From Oscillospiraceae bacterium (lineage in GTDB: Bacteria; Bacillota; Clostridia; Oscillospirales; CAG-272): a stretch of 64,000 nucleotides of DNA. The notes beneath the pieces are model-generated. The model did no database searches. It was not told the origin of the DNA and saw only the letters and a program-made list of their open reading frames with translations. The DNA is taken from contig SVSE01000001.1 of the NCBI GenBank assembly GCA_015064445.1, forward strand, positions 1 to 64,000, given 5' to 3'. Shown in pieces: positions 35,981-44,891 of this stretch. Positions within the stretch are counted from its first letter, which is position 1; every line of letters starts with the position of its first letter. The translations under genes and the position numbers were made by a program.

Positions 35981-38287
35981 ATGGATACTGTGAATATTGT
36001 TATTTATATTGCAATCGCAGTTTGCGGTATTTTTGGTGCGCTTATGGGATTCTTTAAGGGGCTTTATAAGGCACTTATCAATCTTGCGGTTGTTCTTGCA
36101 ACCGCTGGCATTTCCTTTGCTGTCGTTAAAATCGCCTTGAAAACCTCGGTTGACGAGGAGAAAATTCTTATGGCGATAGATTATATTTCTGCAAATTTCT
36201 TACCAGATGCCGAATTTATGACAAGCGTTAGAGAAACTATTGTTGCACTTTCAGAGCGTGGAGATGCAGTTGGAATGGTGGCAGCCTTGCCAATGGTTTT
36301 TGTTGCACCACTTCTTTTCATGATAGTATATTTGGTTTTGGGACTTATCATGAAAATTCCTGAATTTATTGTTTGTCGCATTATCTTCGGTAAAAAGGGA
36401 GGTAATCGCGCAGGTGGAGCTGCCGTATGCGCAGTTACAAAGATTATTTCCTTTGCAATATTTATAGTTCCACTCGTTGGCTATATAACTATGGCAAATA
36501 CCGTTTTGAACGATATTGGCTCTCTTGAGGCTTCCGAGCCACAAGCGGTTGTTGAGTCGATGTCCGATGAGGAGCTTGACGAGGATTTTGAGGAAGAGCA
36601 ATCACAGGAGTCATCGCAATCTATGGTCGATACTCTCGAATCTCTTTCTAAATCCTGCGCACAAATTAACAGTGATTATGTTACTCCTATTAAGAACAAT
36701 TTCATCATAAAAAGTGTATATGCTTGTGGTGGAAGATGGATGTTTAATTCTCTTGCTTCTGTTAAAATTGATGAAGCTGAAATCTCATTGCAAAGCGAGC
36801 TTGCAGTTCTTACCGATATTTACAAGGAGCTTCCAGCGCTTGCAGGCGCACCTATCGCCGAATATGACGAAGAGCAGACCGTGGCAATTGATAACATTAC
36901 AGTGGCTCTTGATAAGGCGGTAGTTGTTCCAACTGTTGTTTCATCGGTTATCTCCTATGCATCTGATGCATGGCTTAACGGAGAAACAGTGTTTGGCTAT
37001 GAAAAAATAAATGTTGGTGAATATTATGAGCCAACCTTTGATAAGATTCTTACTGTTTTTTCGGAAACAACAAACGAAACAATAAGTCAGGATCTCCATA
37101 CAGCAGGAAATATTATAAATATTTGTATAGAGCAGGGCTTCTTTAAAGAAACCTTTGGTGGTGGTAGCCCTATGACTGTTATTCAAAGAGAAGAATTTAT
37201 GGGATCCCTTTTCTCAGAGCTTTATTTGAATGACACTACAAGACCATTCGTTGCCGATATTGTGAACGCGTTTAAAAACTACATTTATCGTGTTTATAAC
37301 GAGGTTAACGGAACGAATGTTCCATTCCCAGAACAGCTTGTTATGGGAAATGTAACAGAGGAAATGATGTACGAAGAGGGCGCGAGAATCTCCTCTATTA
37401 TGAAGTGCTTCGTATCCTTCTATGAATCATTTGATCAAAACGAAACAGACAATTTAAAGATTATTATTAATACAGATCTTCGTTCTCTTGGTAGAGCCTT
37501 TGATATCTTGAAAACAAGCTTGTTTATAGGCGATTCGTATGACTTTGTTCTTCAAGCCGTGCTTAAAAGCAAAGGCGCATCACAAATTGCATTTATGACC
37601 CCTGAATTTGTTGATGCAATGCTTTCTACTGAATCAAGTATGGAAACAGTCCTTGTTTCAAGACAACAGCTCGCTATTATCGCATCTGTTTCAAGTGCCG
37701 AGGATAGAAGCTCTGCAATCGAGCATTTGCTTAAAAATATCGATGATGATTCTGCTGATGTTATTATCGAAACTCTTACTCCTGAGGTTTTGAGAAACCT
37801 TGGTATGAGCAAGGAGCAGTCAAAGGCAATGTCTGGCGCTCTTGGCTCAATCGTTCAAGAAATCGCAAATAACGATGGCGAGTTTACCGAAGAGGAAATG
37901 ACAGACGAAATCGACGCGGTTGATAAGATTGTATCTACAGTTCAGGCTGCAACCGATGGCGATAAATCATCTAATTTGTTTTCAAGCGGTTCTGAGGACG
38001 ATTCCTCAAGAAGTGGATATACCGCAACCGAGCTCGTTGATACGGTTGTTAATTCCAAGGTCGTTTCATCTGCTATCAACTCATCATCTAAGGATGAAGA
38101 GGGAAATGCGGTTGAAAACCCATATAGCATTTCTGACAAGCTTACCGAATCTGATAGGGATTCTGCAAAGACTGCAATCGAGGAGTATTATCAAGAAAAC
38201 GCAGGCGAGGGCGATAATGCTGAGCTTGAGGAAACTCTTGGTTCGCTTGCATCTATATTTGGTGTTCAGATAGAGCTCACAAAATAA
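35981..38287 (+). CDS. CvpA-like membrane protein with a large acidic extracytoplasmic region
   Basis: 768 residues. The first about 175 residues hold four membrane helices and resemble CvpA (colicin V production / YshB) proteins, including GALMGFFKGLYKALINLAV. The remaining roughly 590 residues have no membrane segment, are rich in Glu, Asp and Ser, mostly helical in character, and match no family I know. CvpA proteins are usually 160-230 residues, so this tail is unusual. SD AAAGGAGAAG. It is monocistronic. CvpA proteins have been linked to envelope homeostasis and secretion; the role here is unknown. Confidence 0.7.
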   Translation: MDTVNIVIYIAIAVCGIFGALMGFFKGLYKALINLAVVLATAGISFAVVKIALKTSVDEEKILMAIDYISANFLPDAEFMTSVRETIVALSERGDAVGMVAALPMVFVAPLLFMIVYLVLGLIMKIPEFIVCRIIFGKKGGNRAGGAAVCAVTKIISFAIFIVPLVGYITMANTVLNDIGSLEASEPQAVVESMSDEELDEDFEEEQSQESSQSMVDTLESLSKSCAQINSDYVTPIKNNFIIKSVYACGGRWMFNSLASVKIDEAEISLQSELAVLTDIYKELPALAGAPIAEYDEEQTVAIDNITVALDKAVVVPTVVSSVISYASDAWLNGETVFGYEKINVGEYYEPTFDKILTVFSETTNETISQDLHTAGNIINICIEQGFFKETFGGGSPMTVIQREEFMGSLFSELYLNDTTRPFVADIVNAFKNYIYRVYNEVNGTNVPFPEQLVMGNVTEEMMYEEGARISSIMKCFVSFYESFDQNETDNLKIIINTDLRSLGRAFDILKTSLFIGDSYDFVLQAVLKSKGASQIAFMTPEFVDAMLSTESSMETVLVSRQQLAIIASVSSAEDRSSAIEHLLKNIDDDSADVIIETLTPEVLRNLGMSKEQSKAMSGALGSIVQEIANNDGEFTEEEMTDEIDAVDKIVSTVQAATDGDKSSNLFSSGSEDDSSRSGYTATELVDTVVNSKVVSSAINSSSKDEEGNAVENPYSISDKLTESDRDSAKTAIEEYYQENAGEGDNAELEETLGSLASIFGVQIELTK

Positions 38288-38291
38288 AAAC

Positions 38292-38322
38292 AAAACCACG
38301 GTTTAACCGTGGTTTTCTTTTG
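38292..38322. terminator. Bidirectional terminator (CvpA-like / ABC exporter)
   Basis: AAAACCACGG / CCGTGGTTTT stem, loop TTTAA, T-rich tail. Confidence 0.88.
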
Positions 38323-38323
38323 C

Positions 38324-40096
38324 TTAATTTTCCTCTTGGCCCTCAAACTGACTGTTGTAAAGTGAATGATAGAAGCCACCCTTGGCAAGAAGCTCATCGT
38401 GAGTTCCTTGCTCGATTATCTTACCAGCATTCATTACAAGAATAAGGTCTGCCTCTCGTATTGTAGAAAGGCGATGCGCAACGATGAATGAGGTTCTGCC
38501 CTTCATCATCTGTGCAAATGCGTCTTGAATTTTTATTTCAGTTCTTGTGTCAATTGACGAGGTCGCCTCGTCCAAAATGAGCATAGGAGGCAAGCATAGC
38601 ATTATTCTTGCAATACACAAAAGCTGCTTTTGTCCTTGAGAGAGAAGTGAGCTATCCTCGGAAACGATAGTGTCGTATCCGTTTGGCAAGCGCTTTACAA
38701 AGCTATGCGCGTGTGATCTTTTTGATGCCTCGATTATTTCCTCGTCTGTAGCATCAGGCTTTCCAATCGCGATATTGTCGCGTATTGACGCATTCCTAAT
38801 CCAGGTTTCCTGTAACACCATTCCATAGCTTTCACGCAAGGAAGCTCGTGTAATTTTTCTTATATCGTTGCCATCAACTGAGATTGAGCCACCCTTTACA
38901 TCATAGAAGCGCATAAGAAGGTTTATAAGAGTGGTTTTGCCACAGCCCGTAGGACCTACAATAGCAATTCTTTGTCCCTTGCTTATATCAAGACAAAGGT
39001 TTTCGATAAGCCTTTGATTTTCATTATACGAAAACGATACATCATCAAGCGTAACTCTACCCTCGACATTTGAAAGGGCGATAGCATCACTTGGCTCGGC
39101 GACCTCTGCCTCTTCGTTTATAAGTGCGAAGGTTCTTTCGGCGCAGGCAAGTGCATTTTGAAGCTCGCTTACAACACCCGATATCTCATTGAATGGCTTT
39201 GCGTATTGTGTAGCATAGCTAAGCACGCTTGAAAGCGCACCGATTGTCAATGCCACCTCGCCAGAGCCGATAACTGTAAAGGCACCAACCAGAGCAACTG
39301 ATGCATAAACAAGTGCGTTTACAAATCTTGTTGTTGGATTTACAAGAGAGGAGAAGAAAATTGCCTTAACAGAGCATTTTTGAAGCTTTTCGTTTACTAT
39401 ATCGAATTTTTCGATTGCCTCGTCCTCGTGCGAGAAGGCCTTAACAACCTTTAAATTTCCAACCATTTCATCGATTATTGCAGTTTGCTCAGCACGCACA
39501 GAGGATTGCTTGTGAAACATAGAATATGTTTTCTTTGCAATAAAATTAGCAATAAACAACGAAAGTGGAGTCAAAAGCACTACAACAAGCGCAATTTTGA
39601 AGTTGATAAGGATAAGGAATACGATTGTTCCAAGAATGGTAACAACACCTGTAAATAGCTGTGTAAAGCCCATTAAAAGACCGTCGGCAAACTGGTCAAC
39701 ATCAGCAATAACCTTACTTACAATCTCTCCGTGCGAATGCGAGTCGATGTACTTCAAGGGAAGTCGCTCGATTTTCTCAAACGCATCGTTACGCACATCT
39801 CTTACAACATTGTAGGTTATTTTATTGTTAATGTTATTCATAATCCATTGCAAAAGCGCAATTATTACTGCAATAATAGCGATATTGCCAAGCAAAAATA
39901 AAACCTTGTCAAGGTCTATGTTGCCTTGCCCATTTGCTAAAAGGTCGATTGCTTGACCTACAATGATAGGAATATATAAAGTCAAGGCAACAGTTATTGT
40001 CGCAAAAAGAATGGATAAAAATAGCAAAAGCTTGTAATTTCTTACATAATGAAGCACTTGCCTTATTGTAGAGGACTTGATTTTAGATTTTTTCAT
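38324..40096 (-). CDS. ABC exporter half-transporter, catalytically competent subunit
   Basis: 590 residues from ATG 40096 (SD GGAGGG); the track extension runs into the preceding gene. N-terminal six-helix type IV exporter domain (about 20-310) and C-terminal ATPase with Walker A GPTGCGKTT, signature LSQGQKQLL (second Gly to Gln) and Walker B LILDEATSSID with the catalytic Glu. It pairs with the next gene upstream (gap 1 nt), whose ATPase has the complementary defect. The two form a heterodimeric multidrug- or lipid-type exporter; the substrate is unknown. Confidence 0.92.
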   Translation of the reverse strand: MKKSKIKSSTIRQVLHYVRNYKLLLFLSILFATITVALTLYIPIIVGQAIDLLANGQGNIDLDKVLFLLGNIAIIAVIIALLQWIMNNINNKITYNVVRDVRNDAFEKIERLPLKYIDSHSHGEIVSKVIADVDQFADGLLMGFTQLFTGVVTILGTIVFLILINFKIALVVVLLTPLSLFIANFIAKKTYSMFHKQSSVRAEQTAIIDEMVGNLKVVKAFSHEDEAIEKFDIVNEKLQKCSVKAIFFSSLVNPTTRFVNALVYASVALVGAFTVIGSGEVALTIGALSSVLSYATQYAKPFNEISGVVSELQNALACAERTFALINEEAEVAEPSDAIALSNVEGRVTLDDVSFSYNENQRLIENLCLDISKGQRIAIVGPTGCGKTTLINLLMRFYDVKGGSISVDGNDIRKITRASLRESYGMVLQETWIRNASIRDNIAIGKPDATDEEIIEASKRSHAHSFVKRLPNGYDTIVSEDSSLLSQGQKQLLCIARIMLCLPPMLILDEATSSIDTRTEIKIQDAFAQMMKGRTSFIVAHRLSTIREADLILVMNAGKIIEQGTHDELLAKGGFYHSLYNSQFEGQEEN

Positions 40097-40097
40097 C

Positions 40098-41816
40098 TTA
40101 CACGCCCTCCTTTTTAAACTGTGATGAGTATATTTCTGAATATACAACACATGTATTAAGAAGCTCGTTATGAGTGCCGATTCCAACTACCTCGCCATCA
40201 TCAAGAACGATGATTTTATCAGCACCTGCAATAGATGCAGTTCTTTGCGAAACAATAAAAACGGTAGGATTGTAATCAAGCGATTTAAGAGAAGCGCGAA
40301 GCCTTGCATCAGTTGCAAAATCAAGCGCCGATGAGCTGTCATCAAAAATGAGAATTTCAGGCTTTTTAACAAGAGCTCTTGCAATAGTAAAGCGCTGTCT
40401 TTGACCACCAGAGAGGTTTCTTCCGCCTTGCTCGATTACGAAGTCAAGGCCACCCTCCTTGCCATCAAGGACATCCTTTGCTTGAGCCAAGGAAATTGCC
40501 TCGATGATTTCATCATCGGTTGCGTTCTCGTTGCCCCATCTCATATTATCTCTTATAGAGCCAGCAAAGAGAACAGCCCTTTGTGGCACAATTCCGATTT
40601 TTTCAAGTAGCGCCTCGGATGAGTAATCCTTGACATTTATACCGTCAACTAAAACCTCACCCTCGCAAACATCGTAAAATCTTGGAATTAGGTTGACAAG
40701 CGAGGTTTTGCCAGAGCCCGTACCACCTATAATTCCTATTGTTTCGCCTCGTTTTGCAGAGAAGTTAACCTTGTCAAGCGAGTTTTCAGATGCGTTTGCA
40801 TATCGTAATGATGCACTCTTGAATTCGACAGCACCCTCGCCATTTCCTGCGCATATCTTGCCAGAATCGATAGAAGGCTTTATTTCAAAAACGCCTTGAA
40901 CACGGTTTCCACAGGCAACAGCCTTTGTAATTGTAACTATAAGGTTTGCAAGCTTTATAAGCTCAACGAGAATTTGCGACATATAGTTGTAAAGAGCGAT
41001 AACCTGTCCTTGTGTAAGAGAACCGCTATCAACTCTTATCGCACCATTCCAAATCAAAACAGCAATAGCAATATTCACAATTGCATATGTTGCTGGATTC
41101 ATAATAGCCGAGATTTTTCCAACAAATTTTTGGGCAAGGTTAAGCTCCCTTGTGGCAACCTTGAAGTCCTGCTCCTCGTTTTCCTCGTTTGCAAAGGCAC
41201 GAATAACTCTTGCACCAGTGAGGTTTTCACGAGTGATGCCCAAAACCCTGTCAAGCTTACTCTGAACCCTTTTATAAAGTGGAATTGTCGCCCACATAAT
41301 TCCAAAAACCACAAGCGCAAGCACGGGAATTGCAACAGCGAAGACTAATGCCGACTTGGTGTCGATGGTAAATGCCATTATCATAGCACCAAAAACTATA
41401 AATGGCGAGCGCATAAACAATCTTAGCGTAAGATTAACACCCGATTGCACCTGGTTCATATCGCTTGTCATTCGAGTAATAAGAGTAGGTGTGCCGAGAG
41501 TGTCTATTTCGGTATAAGAAAGCGATTGAATATGTGAAAACAATGAATGCTTTACCTTAGTGGAAAAGCCCACGGCAGCCTTTGCAGCATAATATTGCGC
41601 CAGCAAGGTACAGCAAAGACCAACTACTGCAAGCGCAACGAGAATAAGGCATTGACGCGTAACATATCCCTTGTCAGCGTTTGCAATGCCTATATCTACA
41701 ATTCTTGCTACAACGAGAGGCACAAAAAGCTCAAAGCACGCCTCTAAAAGCTTGAAGGTAGGGCTTATAATGCACTCCTTCGTGTAGCCCTTCATATGTT
41801 TTAATAGCTTAAACAA
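40098..41816 (-). CDS. ABC exporter half-transporter with degenerate catalytic site
   Basis: 572 residues. Six-helix exporter domain plus ATPase with Walker A GGTGSGKTS, canonical signature LSGGQRQRF, and Walker B ILIFDDSSSALD where the catalytic Glu is Asp, as in the TM287/BmrC-type subunit of heterodimeric exporters. Its LSGGQ completes the active site of the partner. A TTG start at 41816 fits GGAG 7 nt upstream; MKGYT seven codons in is an alternative. First gene of the two-gene operon. Confidence 0.92.
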   Translation of the reverse strand: MFKLLKHMKGYTKECIISPTFKLLEACFELFVPLVVARIVDIGIANADKGYVTRQCLILVALAVVGLCCTLLAQYYAAKAAVGFSTKVKHSLFSHIQSLSYTEIDTLGTPTLITRMTSDMNQVQSGVNLTLRLFMRSPFIVFGAMIMAFTIDTKSALVFAVAIPVLALVVFGIMWATIPLYKRVQSKLDRVLGITRENLTGARVIRAFANEENEEQDFKVATRELNLAQKFVGKISAIMNPATYAIVNIAIAVLIWNGAIRVDSGSLTQGQVIALYNYMSQILVELIKLANLIVTITKAVACGNRVQGVFEIKPSIDSGKICAGNGEGAVEFKSASLRYANASENSLDKVNFSAKRGETIGIIGGTGSGKTSLVNLIPRFYDVCEGEVLVDGINVKDYSSEALLEKIGIVPQRAVLFAGSIRDNMRWGNENATDDEIIEAISLAQAKDVLDGKEGGLDFVIEQGGRNLSGGQRQRFTIARALVKKPEILIFDDSSSALDFATDARLRASLKSLDYNPTVFIVSQRTASIAGADKIIVLDDGEVVGIGTHNELLNTCVVYSEIYSSQFKKEGV

Positions 41817-41853
41817 GATAATCTCCTTTTACTTAAAGTTACTTGATGCTTTA

Positions 41854-41882
41854 AGTATAGCATATGAAAATGAATATTACAA
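41854..41882 (-). promoter_or_regulatory. Predicted sigma-A promoter of the ABC exporter operon
   Basis: Minus strand TTGTAA, 17 bp, TATACT with extended -10 TGC. Confidence 0.65.
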
Positions 41883-41890
41883 GAAAAAAA

Positions 41891-41922
41891 GAAAAAATGC
41901 CGAAAAGCTTCGGCATTTTTTT
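41891..41922 (-). terminator. Terminator of rnj
   Basis: AAATGCCGAA / TTCGGCATTT stem, 4-nt loop, T6 on the minus strand; also usable on plus. Confidence 0.88.
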
Positions 41923-43792
41923 ACATATTCATAATGATAGGGAGCACAAGTGGCTTGCGCTTTGTCTTGTTAAAGATGTATTTTGAGATTGCACCCTTCA
42001 AAATTGCCTTTAAATCTCCCCATTCGTGAGCACCCCTTGAAAGAGCTTCAATAAGAGCGGTGGTGGCAACCTCCTTAGCACCATTCATAAGCTCCTCGTT
42101 TTCACGAACATAAACAAAGCCTCTTGAAATTATTTCGGGCCCACAAACGAGCTCTCCTATATCAGCACTAATTGTAGCAACAGCAATGATAATACCGTTT
42201 TCAGCAAGATTTTTTCTATCTCTTAATACGATATTTCCAACATCTCCTATACCACTTCCGTCAATTAGCACCTTGCCGGCAGGAACTGGATTTGGAGAGA
42301 ATGAAGCGCCGTTTTCGTCTATTTCAATAACTCTGCCGATATCTGAAACGAAAATGCTTTGCGAGGGCATTCCAAGCTTTTCGGCAAGCTCCTTGTGCTG
42401 AATCAAATGCCTGTATTCACCGTGTATAGGCATAAAATATTTTGGCTTTGTAAGGGAGTGCATAAGCTTAAGCTCCTCTTGGCATGCGTGACCTGAAACA
42501 TGCACCTCGACACTTGAATCGTGATATACATTCACGCCTCTGCGATAAAGCTCGTTTACGATTTTTCCAACAAGAGGCTCATTTCCGGGAATGGCGCTCG
42601 AGCTCAAAACAACGAGGTCCTTGTCAGTGAGTGCAATTCTATCGTGCTCTGAAAAAGCCATGCGATAGAGCGCACTCATAGGCTCACCTTGGCTTCCTGT
42701 TGTAACGATAGTGGTTTTTTCAGGTGGATATTTCTTTATTGCATCTATGTCCACAAGCACACCATCGGGAACATTCATATATCCAAGTCTCACGGCAGCA
42801 TTGACAACATTTATCATGCTTCGGCCGGTAACAGCAACCTTTCGTCCGTGTTTAGCGCTTGAATTTATTATTTGCTGAACTCTATGAACATTCGAGGCAA
42901 AGGTCGCAATTATAATTCGCTTGTCCTCAGCCTCTGAAAAAATCTTATCAAGAGACAGTCCAACCTTGCTCTCGGATGGAGTATAGCCAGGGCGCTCAAC
43001 ATTTGTGGATTCGCAAAGAAGCATAAGCACGCCATTGCTTCCAAGCTCTGCAAGCCTTGCAATGTCCATAGGCTCACTCTCAACAGGAGTTAAATCGAGC
43101 TTGAAGTCGCCTGTGTGAATAACAACTCCCTGAGGTGTTGTGATAGCAAGTGCACAAGCATCTGCAATAGAGTGATTAACCCTAATAAATTCAACCTTGA
43201 AATGACCTGCGCTTACAGTGTCGCCTGCCGAAACGGTGTTAAGCTTTGCGCTTTGCAAAAGCTTATGCTCGATAAGCTTGTTTTCAAGAATTCCAAGTGT
43301 TAGCTTTGTTCCGTAAACAGGAACGTTCATAGAACGCAAGAAATAGGGAAGAGAGCCGATATGGTCCTCGTGACCGTGAGTAATAAATACACCACGAATC
43401 TTTTCGACATTCGCTTCGAGATAGCTGAAATTTGGAATTACGAGGTCAACGCCGAGCATATCGTCATCGGGAAATCCGATTCCACAGTCAACAACGATTA
43501 TATCGTTTTCACACTCGAAAACGGTAATGTTTTTTCCAATCTCGTTAAGACCACCAAGCGAGAAAATGCGTAGCTTTGGTTGCTTCTTTTTTTCGATTTT
43601 TGGCTTTCTCGCATAAGCTTTTTTTGCAGGCGAAGAAGTCGTCTTTGGATTTCTTGTGGTAGCCCTTTTAGCATTTACTTTTGCGCTTGCTTTAGGGGAG
43701 TCGGTAGAGGCCTTTGCCGATTTTTTAGCACTTGGCTTGTGCCATTTTTTAGAGGTCGATGATGAACTCTTTTTTTCAATAGTTTTTGGCAT
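41921..43792 (-). CDS. rnj: Ribonuclease J
   Basis: 623 residues. After a basic Ser/Lys/Ala/Thr-rich tail (1-72), the core begins LRIFSLGGLNEIGKN. The metallo-beta-lactamase motif is HGHEDHIGSLPYF; further motifs are HTGDFKLD, the beta-CASP segment with TGSQGEPMSAL, and SGHACQEELKLM. The C-terminal dimer domain ends KRKPLVLPIIMNM. RNase J is the 5'-3' exonuclease and endonuclease of Firmicute mRNA decay and rRNA maturation. The leader upstream is structured and may control its own synthesis. ATG with SD AAAGGAA. Confidence 0.95.
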   Translation of the reverse strand: MPKTIEKKSSSSTSKKWHKPSAKKSAKASTDSPKASAKVNAKRATTRNPKTTSSPAKKAYARKPKIEKKKQPKLRIFSLGGLNEIGKNITVFECENDIIVVDCGIGFPDDDMLGVDLVIPNFSYLEANVEKIRGVFITHGHEDHIGSLPYFLRSMNVPVYGTKLTLGILENKLIEHKLLQSAKLNTVSAGDTVSAGHFKVEFIRVNHSIADACALAITTPQGVVIHTGDFKLDLTPVESEPMDIARLAELGSNGVLMLLCESTNVERPGYTPSESKVGLSLDKIFSEAEDKRIIIATFASNVHRVQQIINSSAKHGRKVAVTGRSMINVVNAAVRLGYMNVPDGVLVDIDAIKKYPPEKTTIVTTGSQGEPMSALYRMAFSEHDRIALTDKDLVVLSSSAIPGNEPLVGKIVNELYRRGVNVYHDSSVEVHVSGHACQEELKLMHSLTKPKYFMPIHGEYRHLIQHKELAEKLGMPSQSIFVSDIGRVIEIDENGASFSPNPVPAGKVLIDGSGIGDVGNIVLRDRKNLAENGIIIAVATISADIGELVCGPEIISRGFVYVRENEELMNGAKEVATTALIEALSRGAHEWGDLKAILKGAISKYIFNKTKRKPLVLPIIMNM

Positions 43793-43827
43793 AATTTTCC
43801 TTTCTTAATTGCAAAAAATTGCGTGTC

Positions 43828-43902
43828 AAAAATCCGTCGTTTGACGGAGAATATGTAGTAAAGGCATCTGTGTGTATAACGACCCCACACAGCGACTTTA
43901 CG
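43828..43902 (-). promoter_or_regulatory. Structured 5' leader of rnj with terminator-like hairpin (candidate attenuator)
   Basis: On the minus strand, hairpin 1 (43901-43858) pairs GTAAAG with CTTTAC and CTGTGTG with CACACAG, leaving the loop GGGTCGTTATA. Eleven nt later a second hairpin TCCGTC-AAAC-GACGGA (43848-43833) is followed by TTTTT, an intrinsic terminator before the SD. Loop bases GTCGTT of hairpin 1 are complementary to AACGAC in the terminator, so the two folds could compete. I do not recognise a named riboswitch. Confidence 0.6.
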
Positions 43903-43928
43903 ATTTTAAAACGATTTATACTAATGCT

Positions 43929-43957
43929 ATTTTATCACAATAGCGCTCAATAGTCAA
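43929..43957 (-). promoter_or_regulatory. Predicted sigma-A promoter of rnj
   Basis: Minus strand TTGACT, 17 bp, TAAAAT with extended -10 TGA. It gives a leader of about 130 nt. Confidence 0.78.
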
Positions 43958-43964
43958 TATTTTC

Positions 43965-44240
43965 TTAAAAAATAAGAAATCCGAGCGCACAAAATGTTGC
44001 TCCAAGAAGAGCGCCAAGGACGAAAAACAGAGCCGATTTTGAGCGTTTGATTTTTGACCTTTTCCTTTTGCTTAAAGGATATTCGTGCTCATTTATGATA
44101 GCAGTAGCGGTGCGTATTATATCCCTTTGATTTTCCTCGCTTGCAGGAATATCATTTTTTAAAACGAAGTATGCCTCGTCAAACAAATCACAGCCTGTGT
44201 TCTTTATAAAAATCATTCTTTTTTGACAACCCTTGATCAT
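43965..44240 (-). CDS. Small hypothetical protein with C-terminal membrane anchor
   Basis: 91 residues, SD TTAGGAG at good spacing to the ATG. The N-terminal soluble part (MIFIKNTGCDLFDEAYFVLKND) looks conserved in style; it is followed by a helical stretch, a very basic block (SKRKRSKIKRSKS, about 56-68) and one C-terminal helix (69-91). Tail-anchored topology with the soluble part in the cytosol is likely. I do not recognise the family. It follows spmA-spmB on the same strand after a 123-bp gap that holds only AT-rich sequence. Confidence 0.6.
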   Translation of the reverse strand: MIKGCQKRMIFIKNTGCDLFDEAYFVLKNDIPASEENQRDIIRTATAIINEHEYPLSKRKRSKIKRSKSALFFVLGALLGATFCALGFLIF

Positions 44241-44300
44241 TTTAAATCTCCTAAATTTTTTACTAAATTGTCGTCGCTAATCTTTACATTTATTCAATTA

Positions 44301-44353
44301 CTAAATTTAAGAATTCTAAAAACAAACAATTTTAAAATTTAAAAATTCAAAAA
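44301..44353. repeat. AT-only intergenic element, copy D
   Basis: Contains AAATTTAAGAATTCTAAAAA and TTTTAAAATTTAAAAATTCAAAAA, related to the elements at 18489, 35152 and 63166. It fills the gap between spmB and the small hypothetical gene; I see nothing else in that gap. Confidence 0.35.
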
Positions 44354-44363
44354 TATGTCGAAT

Positions 44364-44891
44364 TTAGATGAAAATCCTCGCAATAGCGCAGGAAAGAAAA
44401 ATGCAGATTGCGGAAACAAAAAGAGCACAGGGGAGCGCGTATCGTGTCCTCTTAATTCCAACGCTTGAAAAATAAATTCCAATCACATAAACAACCGTGT
44501 CAGACGATGCCATAATTATCGAGGCACAAATCGCCTCATACGAGTCAACACCACACCTTGCCAATATGTCCTCGTAGGTTGCAATTGACGCACCACCAGA
44601 AAGAGGACGAGTTATAATTAGAGGAAGAATGTCGCTCGGTATATGTAAGAATTCACAAACAGGGGAGAGTAGGTGACAGAGCATCTCGCAGGCTCCCGAT
44701 GCATTGAAAAGCGCAATTCCCACAACCAAGGCGCAAAGAGTTGGTAAAAGCTGTATGGCGCTTGTCGCTCCCTCCTTTGCCCCTTTTAAAAATGACGAAA
44801 AATAATCCTTTTTTGAGAGCAGAATAAGAATGGACGCACCTAAAATGATTGTTGGTATAATAAAAGAGGAAAAGGTCTCAATTTTTTGCAT
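44364..44891 (-). CDS. spmB: Spore maturation protein SpmB
   Basis: 175 residues, about five membrane helices with the nucleoside-recognition (Gate) motif region RPLSGGASIATYEDILARCG (about 98-117), typical for SpmB. SpmA and SpmB together are needed for normal spore core dehydration in Bacillus and Clostridium perfringens. The start overlaps the 3' end of spmA by 14 bp, so translation is coupled. Confidence 0.93.
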   Translation of the reverse strand: MQKIETFSSFIIPTIILGASILILLSKKDYFSSFLKGAKEGATSAIQLLPTLCALVVGIALFNASGACEMLCHLLSPVCEFLHIPSDILPLIITRPLSGGASIATYEDILARCGVDSYEAICASIIMASSDTVVYVIGIYFSSVGIKRTRYALPCALFVSAICIFLSCAIARIFI

